NCBI GenBank assembly: GCA_948144175.1
Contig: CANXME010001290.1
Location: 634,501 to 698,500, forward strand
Origin: Closterium sp. NIES-65
Lineage: Eukaryota > Streptophyta > Zygnematophyceae > Desmidiales > Closteriaceae
Direction: 5' to 3'
DNA: 64,000 nt
Shown here piece by piece: positions 40,851-51,054 of the stretch (positions are counted from its first letter, which is position 1; each line of letters opens with the position of its first letter). The notes below the pieces were generated by a model. It made no database searches, had not been told where the DNA came from, and saw nothing but the letters and a program-made list of their open reading frames with translations. The position numbers were made by a program, and so were the translations under genes.

Positions 40851-41956
40851 GATTTTTTTCCTGCCCGGAGCGCACCTTAGACTAGACCGAGTCGCGCGCG
40901 CCCCGTGTGCCCTCCCTACCATTGCGCCGCTCTCTGTGGCCCCTTGCGCTACCCGTCGACCCCACGTGCCGCCCTAGCGGCCCCTCCTTGCACCACCCGT
41001 CGACCTCGCGCGCCGCCTTAGCGGCTCCCTACGCCGCCCGTCGACCCCACGCGCCGCTCTAGCGGCCCCCTGCGCCACCCGTCGACCCCGCGCGCCGCCC
41101 TTGCGGCCTCGCCACCCTTACCTGCGGCCCCGCCGCCCTCACCTGCGGTCCCCGCCGCCCTTACCTGCGGTCCCCGCCGCCCTAAACTGCGGCCTCGCTG
41201 CCCTTACCTGCGGCCTCGCCGCCCTCACCTGCGGTCCCAGCCGCCCTCAACTGCGGCCTCGCCGCCCTTACCTGCGGCCCCGCAGCCCTCACCTGCGGTC
41301 CCCGCCGCCCTTACCTGCGGTCCCCGCCGCCCTAAACTGCGGCCTCGCCACCCTTACCTGCGGCCTCGCCGCCCTCACCTACGGTCCCCGCCGCCCTCAC
41401 CTGCGGCCTCGCCGCCCTACCTGCGGCCTCGCCGCCCTCACCTGCAGTCCCCGCCGCCCTCAACTGCGGCCTCGCCGCCCTTACCTGCGGCCCAGCCGCC
41501 TTCCCTGCGGCCCCGTCACCTGCTGCAGTGCCGCCCGCCACCTGAGCCGCCCGGGCCGCCTCACCTCGCCGAACATCCGACCGCCGCGCCGCCCTGCGGC
41601 AGCACGGCCGAGCCGCCCAGCAGTTGAGCAGCCGAGCAGCTCAGCCGCCCAGCAACCGACCAGCCGAGCCGCCCTGCAGCCGAGCCACCGTACAGCCGAG
41701 CCGCCCAGCTGCCGAGCCGCCCTGCAGCCAAGCCGCCCACCCGCCGAGCCGCCCTGCAGCCGAGCCGCCCTGCAGCCGAGCCGCCCAGCAGCCGAGCCGC
41801 CCTGCAGCCGAGCCGCCGAGCAGCCGAGCCGCCGTGCAGCCGAGCCGCCGAGCCGCCCTACCTCCGAGCCGCCCGAGCAGCCCCGTCCGGTGAGCACAGT
41901 GCCTCTTTTCTTGCACTGCCCTCACTCTATTGTTGCACTGCTAGTCTACTCTAGTC
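40851..41956 (+). repeat. GC-rich leader of copia G
   Basis: No gene. About 40930-41110 repeats of the CCCGTCGACCCCGCGCGCCG type. About 41105-41510 tandem units of CCGCCCTCACCTGCGGCC type. About 41600-41880 units of CCGAGCCGCCCTGCAG type. Then CCGGTGAGCACAG and a pyrimidine-rich stretch up to gag. Confidence 0.75.
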
Positions 41957-44900
41957 ATGGCTACCCCTAGTGTCCTCGCTTTTGACGCTGAGGATCGAGC
42001 CATTGACTTTGACGTTTGGGTAGATGACCTGCAACTGTTTTTACAGTGTGATAGGGCAGACGGTCTCTCACTCTTTGACCTCACCTCTTGCGCCTCTCCT
42101 GCCCCTCCTGCTGATGCCGACGCCACTGTTCGCTCCCAGTGGGCCACACGCGACGCTGCTGCACGTCTTGCTGTGCGTCACCACTTGCCTACCTCCGAGC
42201 GCGCGCAATTTAGTCACTACAAGAGTGCTCAAACCTTGTACGACGCTGTAGTTGCGCGCTACTCCTCCCCTGCCACTGCTGCACTGAGCCGTCTCATGCT
42301 ACTGTACCTCTTCCCTGCCCTTGCTGCCTTTCCCACAGTCGCTGACCTCATTACGCACCTCCGCACTAGTGACACTCGCTACCGCGCTGCGCTTCCTGCT
42401 GACTTCTGCGCCAAGAACCCCCCCCCCATGTACATCACTATCTACTACATAATCACTCGCCTCCCTGACTCCCTTCGCGTAGTCAGGGACCACTTCCTCT
42501 CAGTCTGTCCCACCACTCTCACTGTTGACCTCCTCGAGAAGTCCCTCCTAGCGGCCGAGAAGAGCATAGTCGCTGTAGGGGCCTCTCGTGGTGACCCGCG
42601 CACCCCCATCTTTGAGGGGTGTTCCCCCTCCCCCCTTCTGCCCTCTGTTGCCTGTGCTGCTGCGGCCGACCTCCTTGGTCTTCAGTCGGTCGGTGCGGCG
42701 TCTGCTCCTAGCGGGAGACGTCACTCTTGCAAGGGCAAAGGGGGCAAGGGCACTGGAGGGGCGAGCGGGGGCGGTGGAGGTGGAGGTGGAGGCGGCGAGG
42801 GGAGTGGGGGTGGCGGTAGGAGTGGTGATGGAGGTGGAGGTGTCGGTGGCGGCAGTGGAGGCGGAGGCGGCGGCGGCGATGGTGGTGGGAGCGGGGGTGG
42901 CGGAGGTGGCAGCGGTGGAGGAGGGGCGGAGGCGGCAATAGTAGCGGCGGAGGCGGCGGAGGCGGCGAGGGTGGCGGTGGAGCTGGTCGCGGGTCTACGC
43001 AGAGGAGTGGCTCCGGTGGTGGTCCGCGCGAGCAGCACTAGCGCGGTCGTGAGACCCTGTCCCCTCAGCAGCTCCGTGAGTGGTACACTGCACGCCAGCG
43101 GGGTGGGAGTTTTGGTCCGTGCACCTACGTCCTGCGCACCGGCGACCGTGCAGGTGAGCAGTGTGGGGGTGCGCACCCCACCCAGCGCTGCTTTGGCCGC
43201 CTGACCGACGCGTGGCGTCACCAGTTCCCGGAGGCCACAGAGATCCCTCGCTGGGGCGAGCTGTCTAGGGCGGGAGTTGCCATCTATGATCTTGATTTTG
43301 ATGCTATCCTTTCTGCCATGTATGCTGTGTCTATTAGTGATGAGGGTGACTGTTACCGGTGTTTCCCGCCTGATCCGGGCATTGAGACTGCTGCTCTAGG
43401 TGCTGGTGAGGCTGCTGCCCTAGGTGCTTGCGACGCTGCTGCTCTAGGTGCTAGTGCTTCTGCGTCCTCTTGTACTGTTGAGTCTGCGCTCTCAGGTACT
43501 GCGTTGGCTTCTGCCTCCCTCACCTTCACCCTTTACTCGGGGGCTTCTCGCTCCTTCTTTCGGGACCGCACCACACTCACGCCGCTTAGTCGGCTGCTTG
43601 CGGTGTCTCTAGCTGACCCCTCAGGGGGTCCTGTCCTGTCTCACTTCTCCACTGTCCTCCCATAACTGGCGGCTCCCTCTGGCACCCTGTCTGGTCTCTA
43701 CCTCCCCTCGTTCTCTACGATCCTAGTGAGTGGTGCTCAACTACAGGATGGGGGAGTACACCAGTTCACTCCTGCGCGTCAGCGGGTGACACACTGCACA
43801 GAGGCTAGCACAGGCCGACACCTGGCTACGTTTACCCGTCAGCCAGGGTCGAGCTTGTACACACTGACCACTGTGTCTCCTCCACTTGCTGAGTCTGGTA
43901 GGGTAGCTGCGTTGGGTCAGGTGCTTGCTGCAGCGTCCAGGTCTGATCCTGAGTCTGCCCCCTGTTCGTGTCGTCTCCTGTCTCACGAGACCCTCCTCTG
44001 GCACCACCGCCTTGGTCACCCCTCTCTGCTTCGGCTCAGAGGCATGGCCTCCGGTTTTCTTGTTTCTGGTCTCCCCCGGTCACTGCCTCCCCTTCCTCAG
44101 GGCCTTGGCCCTACCTGTGTCCCCTGTGTCGAGGGGCGCCAGCGGGCTGCCCCTCACTCCTCCAAGTTTCCTCCGACAGAGGCTCCGTTGCAGACGCTTC
44201 ACATGGACGTGTGCGGCCCAGCCCGCGTCTGTGGACAGGGTCACGAGCGTTACTTCCTGCTGGTGGTTGAGGACTACTGGCGTTACACCACAGTCTTCCC
44301 CTTGCGCAGCAAGGGTGATGTCACTGAGGTGCTGATCGACTGGATCCGCGCAGCACGTCTCCAGCTCAGGCAGAACTTTGGCTCAGACTTTCCTGTTCTG
44401 CGTCTACACTCGGACAGAGGCGGGGAGTTTTCTTCTGACCTTCTAAGAGCCTACTGTCGCGCACGAGGGATTCGTCAGACCTTCACGCTTCCGGACTCCC
44501 CGCAGCAAAATGGGATTGCTGAGCGCCGCATTGGCATGGTCATGGACGTCGCTCGTACGTCTATGATGCATGCGGCTGCTCCCCATTTTCAGTGGCCGTT
44601 TGCGGTGAGGTACGCGGCGCATCAGCTCAACCTACACCCCAGGGTCTCCAAGCCGAAGACCTCCCCAGCCTTGCCGTGGACGGGGAAGGTTGGCGATGCG
44701 TCGGCGTTCCGGGTCTGGGGATCTCGGGCGTTTGTCCGCGACTTGTCTGCGGACAAGCTGTCCCCTCATGCTGCAACTTGCGTCTTCCTGGGGTTCCCCC
44801 CTGACGCGCCAGGGTGGCAGTTCTACCACCCCACCTCTCGCCGTGTTCTGTCCTCCCAAGACGCCACGTTTGACGAGTCGGTCCCCTACTACCGCCTCTT

Positions 44901-47868
44901 CCCCTACCGCACTCCGTCCCTCCCCCCGCCGCCGCTCTTCCTTGTACTAGGTCCCCCTCCGGTAGACCCCCTCCCCCCTCAGGGTCCGTCCCCTTAAAGT
45001 GTGTCCTGGGTAGACGCAGTCGAGCCTGTCGAGGTCACTGGTGACTCTGGTGCTGCTGAGGGTGCTAGGCCTGGGGGTGCTGACACTAGGGGTGCTGAGC
45101 CTGGGGGTGCTGAGCCTTGGGGTGCTGAGCCTGCGGGTACTTGGCCTAGGGGTACTGAGCCTGGGGGTGCTGCGCCTGGGGGTACTAAGCCTGGGGGTGC
45201 TGAGCCTGGGGGTGCTGAGCCTGGGTGTGCTGAGCCTGGGGGTGCTGAGCTTGGAGGTGCTCCGCTTGGAAGTTCTCCGGGTGCTTCGTCTCTGCGGGAG
45301 CCGCTCTCTCCACGGGAGCTGCGCGAGTGGTTTGCCCGGCGCTGGAGGCGTGCTGCTGGTGCTGGAGGTTCTTCGGCTACTGAGGGTGCTGCTGTTGCGG
45401 GTCCCGGAGGTGCTCGTACTGGGAGTACTGGAGCTGCTGGGCCTGCGGGTTCGACTGTAGCTGGTGCTGCTGAGGGCGTTGGAGCTGAGACTACTGCTGG
45501 CGGTCCTGCTAAGGGTACTACTGGTGTTGCTGGAGGTGCTCCTGGCGCTAGTGCTGCCACTCGGGGTGCTGGTGCTGTCCCTGCTGTGTCTGGAGTCCCC
45601 GCGCGGCCTCGGCCGTACTTCGTTCCGCTCCTTCAGCAGGTTCTTGGTCTCCCGTCTTCTACTGGTCCTCCTCCTCCCTTAGAGTGTCCACAGCCTGTCC
45701 CGTCGCAGTTACAGTTACAGCCGGCCTCCCCACTGCCTGCTCTGTTTCCCTACACTAGTCCTACTAGAGGTCTTGCAGAGCGTCGTGAGCCTGCGTCTCG
45801 CCCTGCGTCGCCTGTCCATACTGCTCGCGCTAGTGGTTGCGGTTCGCGTCAGCGTCCTCCTCCTGTCCCTGGCACGCACCGGATGTCTCTACGTCCGTCC
45901 ACTGCTCCTCTGCGTGCCCATTTGCCTTCTCCTCTTGAGTCTTCTCTTCCTGCTCTTGCCGACCCGGAGTCAGACTCTCTTCGTGCTGCCAGTCCTACTA
46001 TCACGCGTCTCCTGGCTACTGTTGTCACTAACACTTCTTTCGAGTCCACTACTGCGTCTGCCCTAGTTTCTTAGCTCGTCGACTTTGCTGCTAGCTGTCG
46101 CCTAGACTACGCTGCTAGTCTTGTCGCTGAGTCTGAGTCTGTCTGTCCTCCGTCCTTCGCGGGTGAGTGTGCCCTTTGCACGGACGTCCTTGAGGACAGG
46201 CAGGAGGAGTTCCAGTGTCTGGCTGCTGATTCACCTCATCTCGTGTCCGTACTGCTTACCCCAGAGGGAGACCCGGATGCACTTGACATCCCGACTCCGC
46301 GCTCTTACGTGGAGGCGATAGAGGGTCTCTACTCCTCTTAGTGGCAGGCAGCTATGGATGCAGAGATGGCTTCCTGGAAGTCCACAGGCACCTACGTTGA
46401 CGCTGTCCCCCCTCCTGGGGCGAACATCGTCAGTGGCATGTGGATCTTCAGGGTGAAGCGGCCGCCGGGTTCTCCGCCTGTCTTCAAGGCGCGTTACGTG
46501 GCTCGTGGCTTCAGTCAGCGGCAGAGAGTTGACTACTTTCGGACCTTCTCTCCCACCTCGAAGATGACCACTCTTCGGGTATTGCTGCACGTTGCTGCTC
46601 ACCGTGACTACGAGCTACACTCTCTTGACTTCAGCACAGCTTTCTTACAGGGCAGCCTGCACGAGGAGATCTGGCTGCGCCGCCCACCTGGCTTCACTGG
46701 GTCTTTCCCTCTTGGTACCCAGTGGAGTCTTCGGCGTCCAGTCTACGGTCTCCGCCAGGCCCCACGTGAGTGGCACGACACACTGAGGACTACGCTTGTG
46801 GCTCTTGGGTTTGCTCCTTCTACTGCCGGCCCGTCGCTGTATCTGCACACCGACGCCTCTGTGCCGCCGTTCTACATCCTCGTGTACGTCGACGACTTGG
46901 TCTTTGCCACAGCTGACACTGCTGGACTCGCCCACGTGAAGTCCGAGCTGCAGAAGAGACACACGTGCACAGACCTGGGTGAACTGCGCAGCTACCTTGG
47001 CTTGCATATCACCCGGGACAAAGCACGCCGCACCATTACCCTGACTCAGTCACACATGGTGCAGCAGGTCCTTCAGCGCTTCGGCTTCACGTACTCCTCG
47101 CCTCAGACCACTTCTCTGCCTACTCGCCACTCACTCTCAGCTCTGCCTTCGGATGAGTCCGTAGAGTCGAGTGGCCCGTATCCAGAGCTTGTTGGCTGCC
47201 TCATGTACCTAATGACCTGCACACGACCTGACCTTGCATACCCTCTTAGCATTCTCGCACGCTATGTTGCTCCTGGTAGACACCGACCAGAGCACATGGC
47301 TGCAGCGAAGAGGGTGTTGCGCTACTTGTGCTGTACATCGGGCATGGGGCTAGTGCTTGGAGGGCGGAGTCCAGTGGTCCTCACTGGGCACGCGGACGCT
47401 TCTTGGGCTGACGACCAGGCTACGCAGTGGTCGTCAGAGGGCTACACCTTCAGCCTTGGTTCCGGTTCTATTTCGTGGCGGGCTACTCGCTCGTCTTCTG
47501 TTCTCGGCTCCAGTTGTGAGGCTGAGATCTACGCCGGGGCCATGGCTGCACAGGAGCTTCGCTTGCTCACCTACCTGCTGATCGACCTTGGAGAGTCGCC
47601 TCGTTCTCCTCCAGTCCTGTACGTAGACAACAAGGCCATGCTGGCCTTGTGTCGAGAGCAGAGACTGGAGCACAGAACAAAGCACATTGCTCTTCGCTAC
47701 TTTCTTGCTCGTGAGCTACAGCGGCGTGGTCAGTTGCGGCTTGCGTACGTGGCCACTGAGGCCAACACTGCTGATGTCTTCACCAAGGCACTGGCGCCTT
47801 GTGATCATCACCGCTTCTGCACGCAGCTGGGTCTTGTGCCTGTCTTGCCCCACTTGCTCACCTCTTGA
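41957..47868 (+). pseudogene. copia G gag-pol (broken)
   Basis: Gag starts M-A-T-P-S-V-L-A-F-D and is open to the poly-Gly region, where a frameshift occurs near 42930. The frame is recovered from about 43318: protease L-Y-S-G-A-S (Tyr for the catalytic Asp, so inactive), stop near 43663, HHCC and integrase core 43960-44600 (M-D-V-C-G-P, H-S-D-R-G-G-E-F, N-G-I-A-E-R). A stop lies near 44996 before the linker 45040-45260. A further stop is at 46073, then TAG at 46339 at the same Gln codon that is TAG in copia C. RT (Y-V-D-D near 46886) and RNase H are open to 47868. Confidence 0.9.
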
Positions 47869-48078
47869 CCTTGCTTGTACTGTTGCATATATATACACCT
47901 GCTCTTGCTTGTCTAGTCCTTTATATATATATACTCCTGCATGTGAACTGACCTTGTGGCCTTGAACTTGTGCTCGGAATGTGTGGTGACTTTGTGATCC
48001 ACCCTGAGCTTGCTTTGCTTTGCTTTGCTTGACTGGTCTTGTGACCCCTTGTTCTCCCCCACTTTTCCTATGGGGGTG

Positions 48079-48205
48079 TGTCTGAACATATAGCTTGTGC
48101 TTATTGTGTAGGCTATAGTGGGGTAGCCCATAAGGGGTACAACCCAATCAGGGTTAGTACTTGTACTCATTTCATTCATAGTTCATTCATTCTCGTTTCT
48201 TCTCA
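48079..48205 (+). repeat. 3' LTR of copia G
   Basis: 127 bp, preceded by the purine tract CTATGGGGGTG and the TTTGC pentamers, followed by GGGGG of D. Confidence 0.93.
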
Positions 48206-48214
48206 GGGGGGTAG

Positions 48215-49093
48215 TGTAAGGAAAATTCATTGTCCTAAGTTTGCACCCCTGCTTACCGCGTACACGACTGTTCTCGCCAACGACACCCTACAGTAAAACG
48301 TTACCGTCATACCCCGGATATACCCCCATGGGGGGCAATAATAAAGCAGGTTTTTTTAGGGGGGTGGGCTTATAATCGAGTAAATTTATAAGCGCCGGCG
48401 TTTATAAAATGACATATATGTTTTTATATATTTTTGAACACCATGCTGTAGATCTCGTGCTTGCCTTTTCAATCGAGACGAAGTTACATGGGGTCGTCTG
48501 TGAAATTCTCGCGCGCGCAGGGAGGTACACCCAATCTGACTCACATCCAGCTCCTGACAGCTCATGACAGCTCCTGCTGACTGGACCCGAATCCAGTGCA
48601 GGGTCTGAATGTGAAGGGAAGCGAATATGCAAAACATCTGCCTGCTAAAGTAGAAATCGTTTAAGCGTTTTGAACACATTTCAAAAAAATATGTTTACGT
48701 GCGCTTATAATAAAACAAGTTTTTTCTGGGGGTGCGCTTATTATCGAGCAGGGGATATAAGCGCCATATGCCAATTAGAAGCGCCAGGCGCTTATCCTAG
48801 GGTGGCGCTTGTATCCGGGGGGTGACGGTACCACTCGCGACACTCGCCTCGACCACTGTTCCCGCCACTTTTCATATTGCGACCCAACCCCACGGTTCGG
48901 TTGGTAACCCGCGCTCCAGTCCTCCGCCTCGACAATTCCCAACCTCGGCATCAGGCCCTTCGCGCACCCCACAGTTCGCGTGTTACCATTACCACGCTAG
49001 TTGGCTATATTTTTTTTTCTCAATTTCTTCACTCGTTGTAATCTTGCTTCGATAGTGCAATCTTCATTCGCTCACTCAAATGCACTCGTAACA
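48215..49093 (+). repeat. 3' LTR of gypsy D, split by a TIR element
   Basis: TGTAAGGAAAATTCATTG to ACTCGTAACA, homologous to 812-1153 along its length except for the insertion at 48304-48828. Without the insertion it is about the same length as the 5' LTR. Confidence 0.85.
48304..48828. mobile_element. Non-autonomous TIR element (about 525 bp) in the D LTR
   Basis: Terminal inverted repeats CCGTCATACCCCGGATA and, reversed, CCGTCACCCCCCGGATA (15 of 17 match), flanked by TA on both sides. The intact D LTR at 840-1000 reads straight across the site. Subterminal repeats GCTTATAATCGAG...TATAAGCGCC (48368-48395) and GCTTATTATCGAGC...TATAAGCGCC (48737-48765) are shared by both ends. No transposase. 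The TA target and this internal pattern suggest a Tc1/mariner- or pogo-type MITE, which is inference. Confidence 0.8.
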
Positions 49094-49247
49094 ACTGCCG
49101 ACAGTTGACTTTCTATCTCCCTCCACTGGTATCGCTCTCTCAATGAGTGTAACGCGATAGTAGTTCGTGTGTAACCTCTTTATGAGGTAGTGCGCTACAG
49201 CAATACCTTCGGGGAATGCTAGTAGAACTTTTTGGTTATTCCAACAT
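49094..49247 (-). repeat. E repeat, inverted copy
   Basis: Reverse complement starts TGTTGGAATAACC and aligns along about 150 bp with 604-750. It runs into the end of the D 3' LTR, so D lies between two oppositely oriented E sequences. Confidence 0.75.
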
Positions 49248-49774
49248 AAGTACCTACCAGTACACCCTGCTTCATGTCATAAAGATCTGCACGTACAGAA
49301 TTTGTGATGGTGATCTTGTTTTATTGAAAGTACACGACTAATTCATATAGAGGTTATTAGATTTAGCGAGTTTACTACAACGTATCATGAGTTTTCACGC
49401 ATACGGTACCGAACCATAACTGATCCTAGAACCAACGGAGCCATTGTTTTTCCATAAGATGTTCCACAGTTGCGTGAACTACCGTGTAAGTTGCTGCAAT
49501 TGCAGCCATACCTTGTTAGCTGTCGTCTTGCGGTTTTTGCCGTCGTCTTGCGGTCTGCGGTTTGCCGTCGTCATGTCGCCAACGCCGTATGGTACGGGTG
49601 GCAGCAAGTAGCCCCAGGTTCACTGCTATGCCAGCGGTGCAGGGATGCCTTACACCAAGTCTACCATACTGGGTGGCCGCTAAAGTCCATTCTAAGATGC
49701 TTATCTTCAATGGCCACCGAAATTGTTGGGTGTCACTTGCCGATTGGTTGAGAGCGGCATGGAATCGGCCTGCT
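49248..49774. other. Unassigned sequence
   Basis: No convincing gene. AT-richer up to about 49450. A small repeat of GCCGTCGTCTTGCGGT occurs near 49520-49575. A minus-strand open stretch of about 120 codons (49516-49890) runs into the copia H sequence and is probably incidental. It may be the decayed 3' part of gypsy J, because the J integrase on the far side of H would continue here. Confidence 0.4.
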
Positions 49775-51052
49775 AGGGTCTCCATGCCCGAGACCTCCCC
49801 AGCTTTGCTGTGGACGGGGAAGGTTGGCCATGCGTCTGCGTTCCGTGTCTGGGGATCTCGGGCGTTTGTCCGCGACTTGTCTGCGGACAAGCTGTCCCCT
49901 CGTGCTGCTCATTGCGTCTTCCTAGGTTTCCCCCTTGACGCGCCCGGGTGGCAGTTCTATCAACCCACCTCTCGCCGTGTTCTGTCCTCCCAGGACGTCA
50001 CGTTTGACGAGTCGGTCCCCTACTACCGCCTCTTCCCCTACCGCACTCCATCCCTCCCCCCACCACCGCTCTTCCTTGTGCCAGGTCCCCCCCCAGTAGA
50101 CCCTCTCCTCCCTCAGGGTCTTGCCCCTTCACGTGTGTCCCAGGTAGACGTAGTCGAGCTTGTCGAGGTTACAGGTGACTCTGGTGCTGCTTAGGGTGCT
50201 GAGCCTGGGGGTGCTGACTCTAGGGGTGCTGAGCGTGTGGGTGCTACGCCTGGGGGTGCTGAGTGTGAGGGTGCTAGTACTGGGGGTGCTGAGCCTGGGG
50301 GTGCTACTCCTGGGGGTGCTGAGCCTGGGGGTGCTACTCCTAGGGGTACAGGGACGGAGAGTTTGCCTCCGACCTCTTGCGCGGCTTCAGTCAGGAGGAG
50401 GGCTTCACCCAGTCTTACACGCTTCCGGGCTCACCGCAGCAAAATGGGGTTGCTAAGCGCCGCATTGGCCTGGTCATGGAGATCGCTCGTACCTCCTTGA
50501 TCCATGCGGCTGCTCCCCATTTTCTGTGGCCATTTGCGGTCAGGTACGCCGCACAGCAGCTCAACCTCTGGCCCCGTGTCTCCGTTCCGGAGACTTCGCC
50601 CACACTGTGGTGGACGGGGGAGGTTGGAGATGCGTCAGTGTTCCGAGTCTGGGGTGCCCGTGCTCTTGTTCGCGATACGTCCACGGACAAGCTCTCCTCC
50701 CGCACCCTTCCCTGTGTCTTCCTCGGCTTTCCGATTGACGCGCCTGGCTGGCAGTTTTACCACCCTGCCTCGCGCACTGTCCTGTCTTCTCAGGACGCCA
50801 CTTTTGACGAGTCAGTCCCGTTCTACCGCCTCTTTCCCTACCGCACTGCTCCTCTCCCTCCCCCGCCTCTCTTCCTTGCTCCAGGTCCCCCTCCGGTAGA
50901 CCCCCTTCCCCCCCAGGGTCCTGCTCCTTCAGGTGTGTCTTAGGTAGACCCGCCCCCCTTAGCTGAGCCTGTCGAGGTCACTAGCGTCTGAGGTGCTGCT
51001 GGGGGTGGTACTGCTCAAGGTGCTGCGTCTGGAGGTGCTGAGCCACGTCGTG
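49775..51052 (+). pseudogene. copia H duplicated integrase C-terminal regions
   Basis: First copy: T-G-K-V-G-H-A-S-A-F-R-V-W to the linker, with TAG near 50192. Second copy from about 50350: G-E-F-A-S-D-L-L-R-G-F, N-G-V-A-K-R-R-I, T-G-E-V-G-D-A-S-V-F-R-V-W, ending S-G-V-S then TAG at 50941, the same stop that element I carries at 59894. Confidence 0.85.
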
Positions 51053-51054
51053 CG

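Larger units (their letters stand above)
40675..48205 (+). mobile_element. Ty1/copia element G (7.5 kb), in the polypurine tract of D
   Basis: LTRs 40675-40801 and 48079-48205 (127 bp, 4 differences, about 97% identical). Target duplication GGGGG (40670-40674 and 48206-48210). All structural parts are present, but the coding frame has several stops and shifts. Confidence 0.93.
812..49093 (+). mobile_element. Ty3/gypsy chromovirus D, expanded by nested insertions
   Basis: The backbone element of the left half. Pieces in order: 5' LTR 812-1153; primer site 1156-1168; leader 1169-1204 and 24008-24131; gag from 24132; zinc knuckle near 25196; protease near 25370-25760; RT 25900-26058 and 26421-27060; RNase H to 27857; integrase 39871-40446; chromodomain 40511-40651; purine tract 40663-40674; 3' LTR 48215-49093. 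Removing copia A, solo LTR N, the TRIM/F/M composite and copia G, keeping one target-site duplication each, brings matching gypsy segments together. In particular the RNase H/integrase junction returns to the frame E-E-H-N-G-V-T-S, which aligns with the homologous J gypsy. The element is full of stops and frameshifts and is older than the insertions it carries. No 5-bp duplication is visible at its outer ends (TTTGT versus ACTGC). Confidence 0.85.
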
